This document shows, piece after piece, positions 63,401 through 64,000 of a stretch of 64,000 nucleotides of DNA (positions are counted from its first letter, which is position 1; every line of letters starts with the position of its first letter). The stretch spans positions 2,232,001 through 2,296,000 of the forward strand of contig NEEC01000008.1 in NCBI GenBank assembly GCA_002189035.1, read 5' to 3'. The notes under the pieces were generated by a model. That model was not told where the DNA came from. It saw only the letters and a list, made by a program, of their open reading frames with translations, and did no database searches. This stretch comes from Utricularia gibba. Lineage: Eukaryota; Streptophyta; Magnoliopsida; Lamiales; Lentibulariaceae. The translations under genes were made by a program, and so were the position numbers.

Positions 63401-64000
63401 GTTGAGTTCCAATGATCCTTCGAAGGAAGTGGATGTTACAGCCTTCAAAAGTTTAGTCGGCTCCTTACGGTATATAACCAGCACAAGGCCAGATATTTTA
63501 TTTGCTGTAGGGTTAGTCTGCAGGTTTATGGAGAAACCCAGAGAGACCCATCTCAGAGCAGCCAAGCGGATCCTTCGATATCTGAAAGGAACATCAAATT
63601 TCGGGATATGGTATGGGGTTTCTGAACCTTTTGATCTTGTGGGTTTTAGTGACAGTGATTGGGCTGGAAATGTTGATGATTCCCGAAGTACAACTGGGTT
63701 TGCATTTTTTCTGGGTGAATCTGCAATTGTGTGGAATTCTAAGAAGCAACCCATCGTTACCTTGTCAACATGCGAGGCTGAGTACGTTGCTGCCAGTGCT
63801 TGTGTTTGTCACGCAATTTGGCTGAGGTATGTTCTTCAGAACCTCGGTTTGAAAGGTGAGAAGCCAACGGTGGTGCATATTGATAATAAATCCGCGATTG
63901 CTCTTGGTAAAAATCCTGTTTTCCATGCTCGTAGTAAGCATATTGGGACTCGGTTTCATTTCATTCGTGATTGTGTGAAAGATGGACAGATTGAATTGTG
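60411..64000 (+). CDS. pol: Copia gag C-terminus and pol, open to the window edge
   Basis: One uninterrupted frame (codons beginning at 60411) without stop to 64000. In order: zinc knuckle CYTCHKKGHYSWEC (about 60840); protease SWYLDSGASNHMTG (about 60990); GAG-pre-integrase HLRFGHIN and CEGCVLGKQ; integrase core with Asp in HGDVCGP, Asp in LLFVDDFSRKMW and Glu in TPQQNGVVERRNR; reverse transcriptase from DWRTAMDEEIHAIEKNQTWS through DVKSAFLNGILDEEVFVEQP, LYGLKQAPRAW and the YVDD active site (about 63160); RNase H with DSDWAGNVDDSRSTTG, TCEAEYVAA and IDNKSAI. The last roughly 60 codons and the stop are outside the window. There is no start codon of its own in frame at the left end; it would be read through from gag. 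Confidence 0.95.

Larger units (their letters stand above)
59768..64000 (+). mobile_element. Ty1/Copia LTR retrotransposon, 5' LTR to RNase H, runs off window
   Basis: Order of parts: 5' LTR (59768-59990), primer-binding site (59994-60007), gag, zinc knuckle, protease, integrase, reverse transcriptase, RNase H. Integrase before reverse transcriptase defines Copia. The 3' LTR and polypurine tract are beyond 64000. The bases just before the LTR are CTGAT, the predicted 5-bp target duplication. The pol part has no stop over about 1,196 codons, so insertion is recent. Confidence 0.95.

Overview
The window is nuclear DNA from a flowering plant, most likely a eudicot. Genes are intron-rich with GT-AG introns and long AT-rich spacers. 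The families present are plant-specific or plant-typed: glucose-6-phosphate/phosphate translocator, phytocyanin, polyubiquitin with a 5'-leader intron, PPR protein, CDPK, PIP2 aquaporin, ROP GTPase, dirigent proteins and a Ty1/Copia retrotransposon. The species cannot be fixed from the sequence alone. No rRNA, tRNA, CRISPR or bacterial-type operon was seen.

Layout: VPS22 (249-1787, -), GPT (2544-4269, -), phytocyanin (4961-5632, -), eIF1 (6536-7134, -), hexameric polyubiquitin (8069-9442, -), a 16-exon PPR gene (11171-16821, +), ILR3-like bHLH (18014-19411, -), histone H2A (20164-20754, -), small LEA-like gene (21369-21904, +), ITPase (22159-23526, +), pectate lyase (25406-27433, -), decayed SDR pseudogene (29270-29968, -), unrecognised small gene (30549-30953, +), CDPK (31363-33487, -), EXORDIUM-like (35086-36102, +), TANGO2-like (36572-37825, -), NAD-IDH regulatory subunit (38311-40021, +), GPAT9 (40419-43076, -), FAD monooxygenase (44024-45653, +), PI synthase (46076-47742, +), SKP1 (48720-49612, +), PIP2 (50342-51499, +), ROP (52084-53367, -) and a damaged proteasome alpha-7 gene (54245-55563, -). 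The window closes with two dirigent genes, a fragment of a third (56550-59767, -) and a Copia element from 59768 that runs off the right edge.

Most genes are unrelated housekeeping loci, each with its own promoter. GPAT9 and PI synthase are both ER glycerolipid enzymes about 3 kb apart, but nothing suggests a functional cluster. Only the dirigent genes form a true local family. The third was broken by the Copia insertion, so its 5' part should lie beyond the window.

The most striking pattern is damage. VPS22, phytocyanin, CDPK, monooxygenase, ROP and dirigent-1 each carry what looks like one missing base, in all six cases at a 3-4 nt homopolymer, while the rest of each gene is intact. The proteasome gene lacks 27 nt and one further base and carries a perfect 34-bp tandem duplication. 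The Copia gag is shifted by what looks like loss of one 10-nt direct-repeat copy. The simplest reading is residual indel error in the assembly, which would break seven annotated proteins; real mutation must be excluded with reads. I found no clear candidate for a novel biological system.
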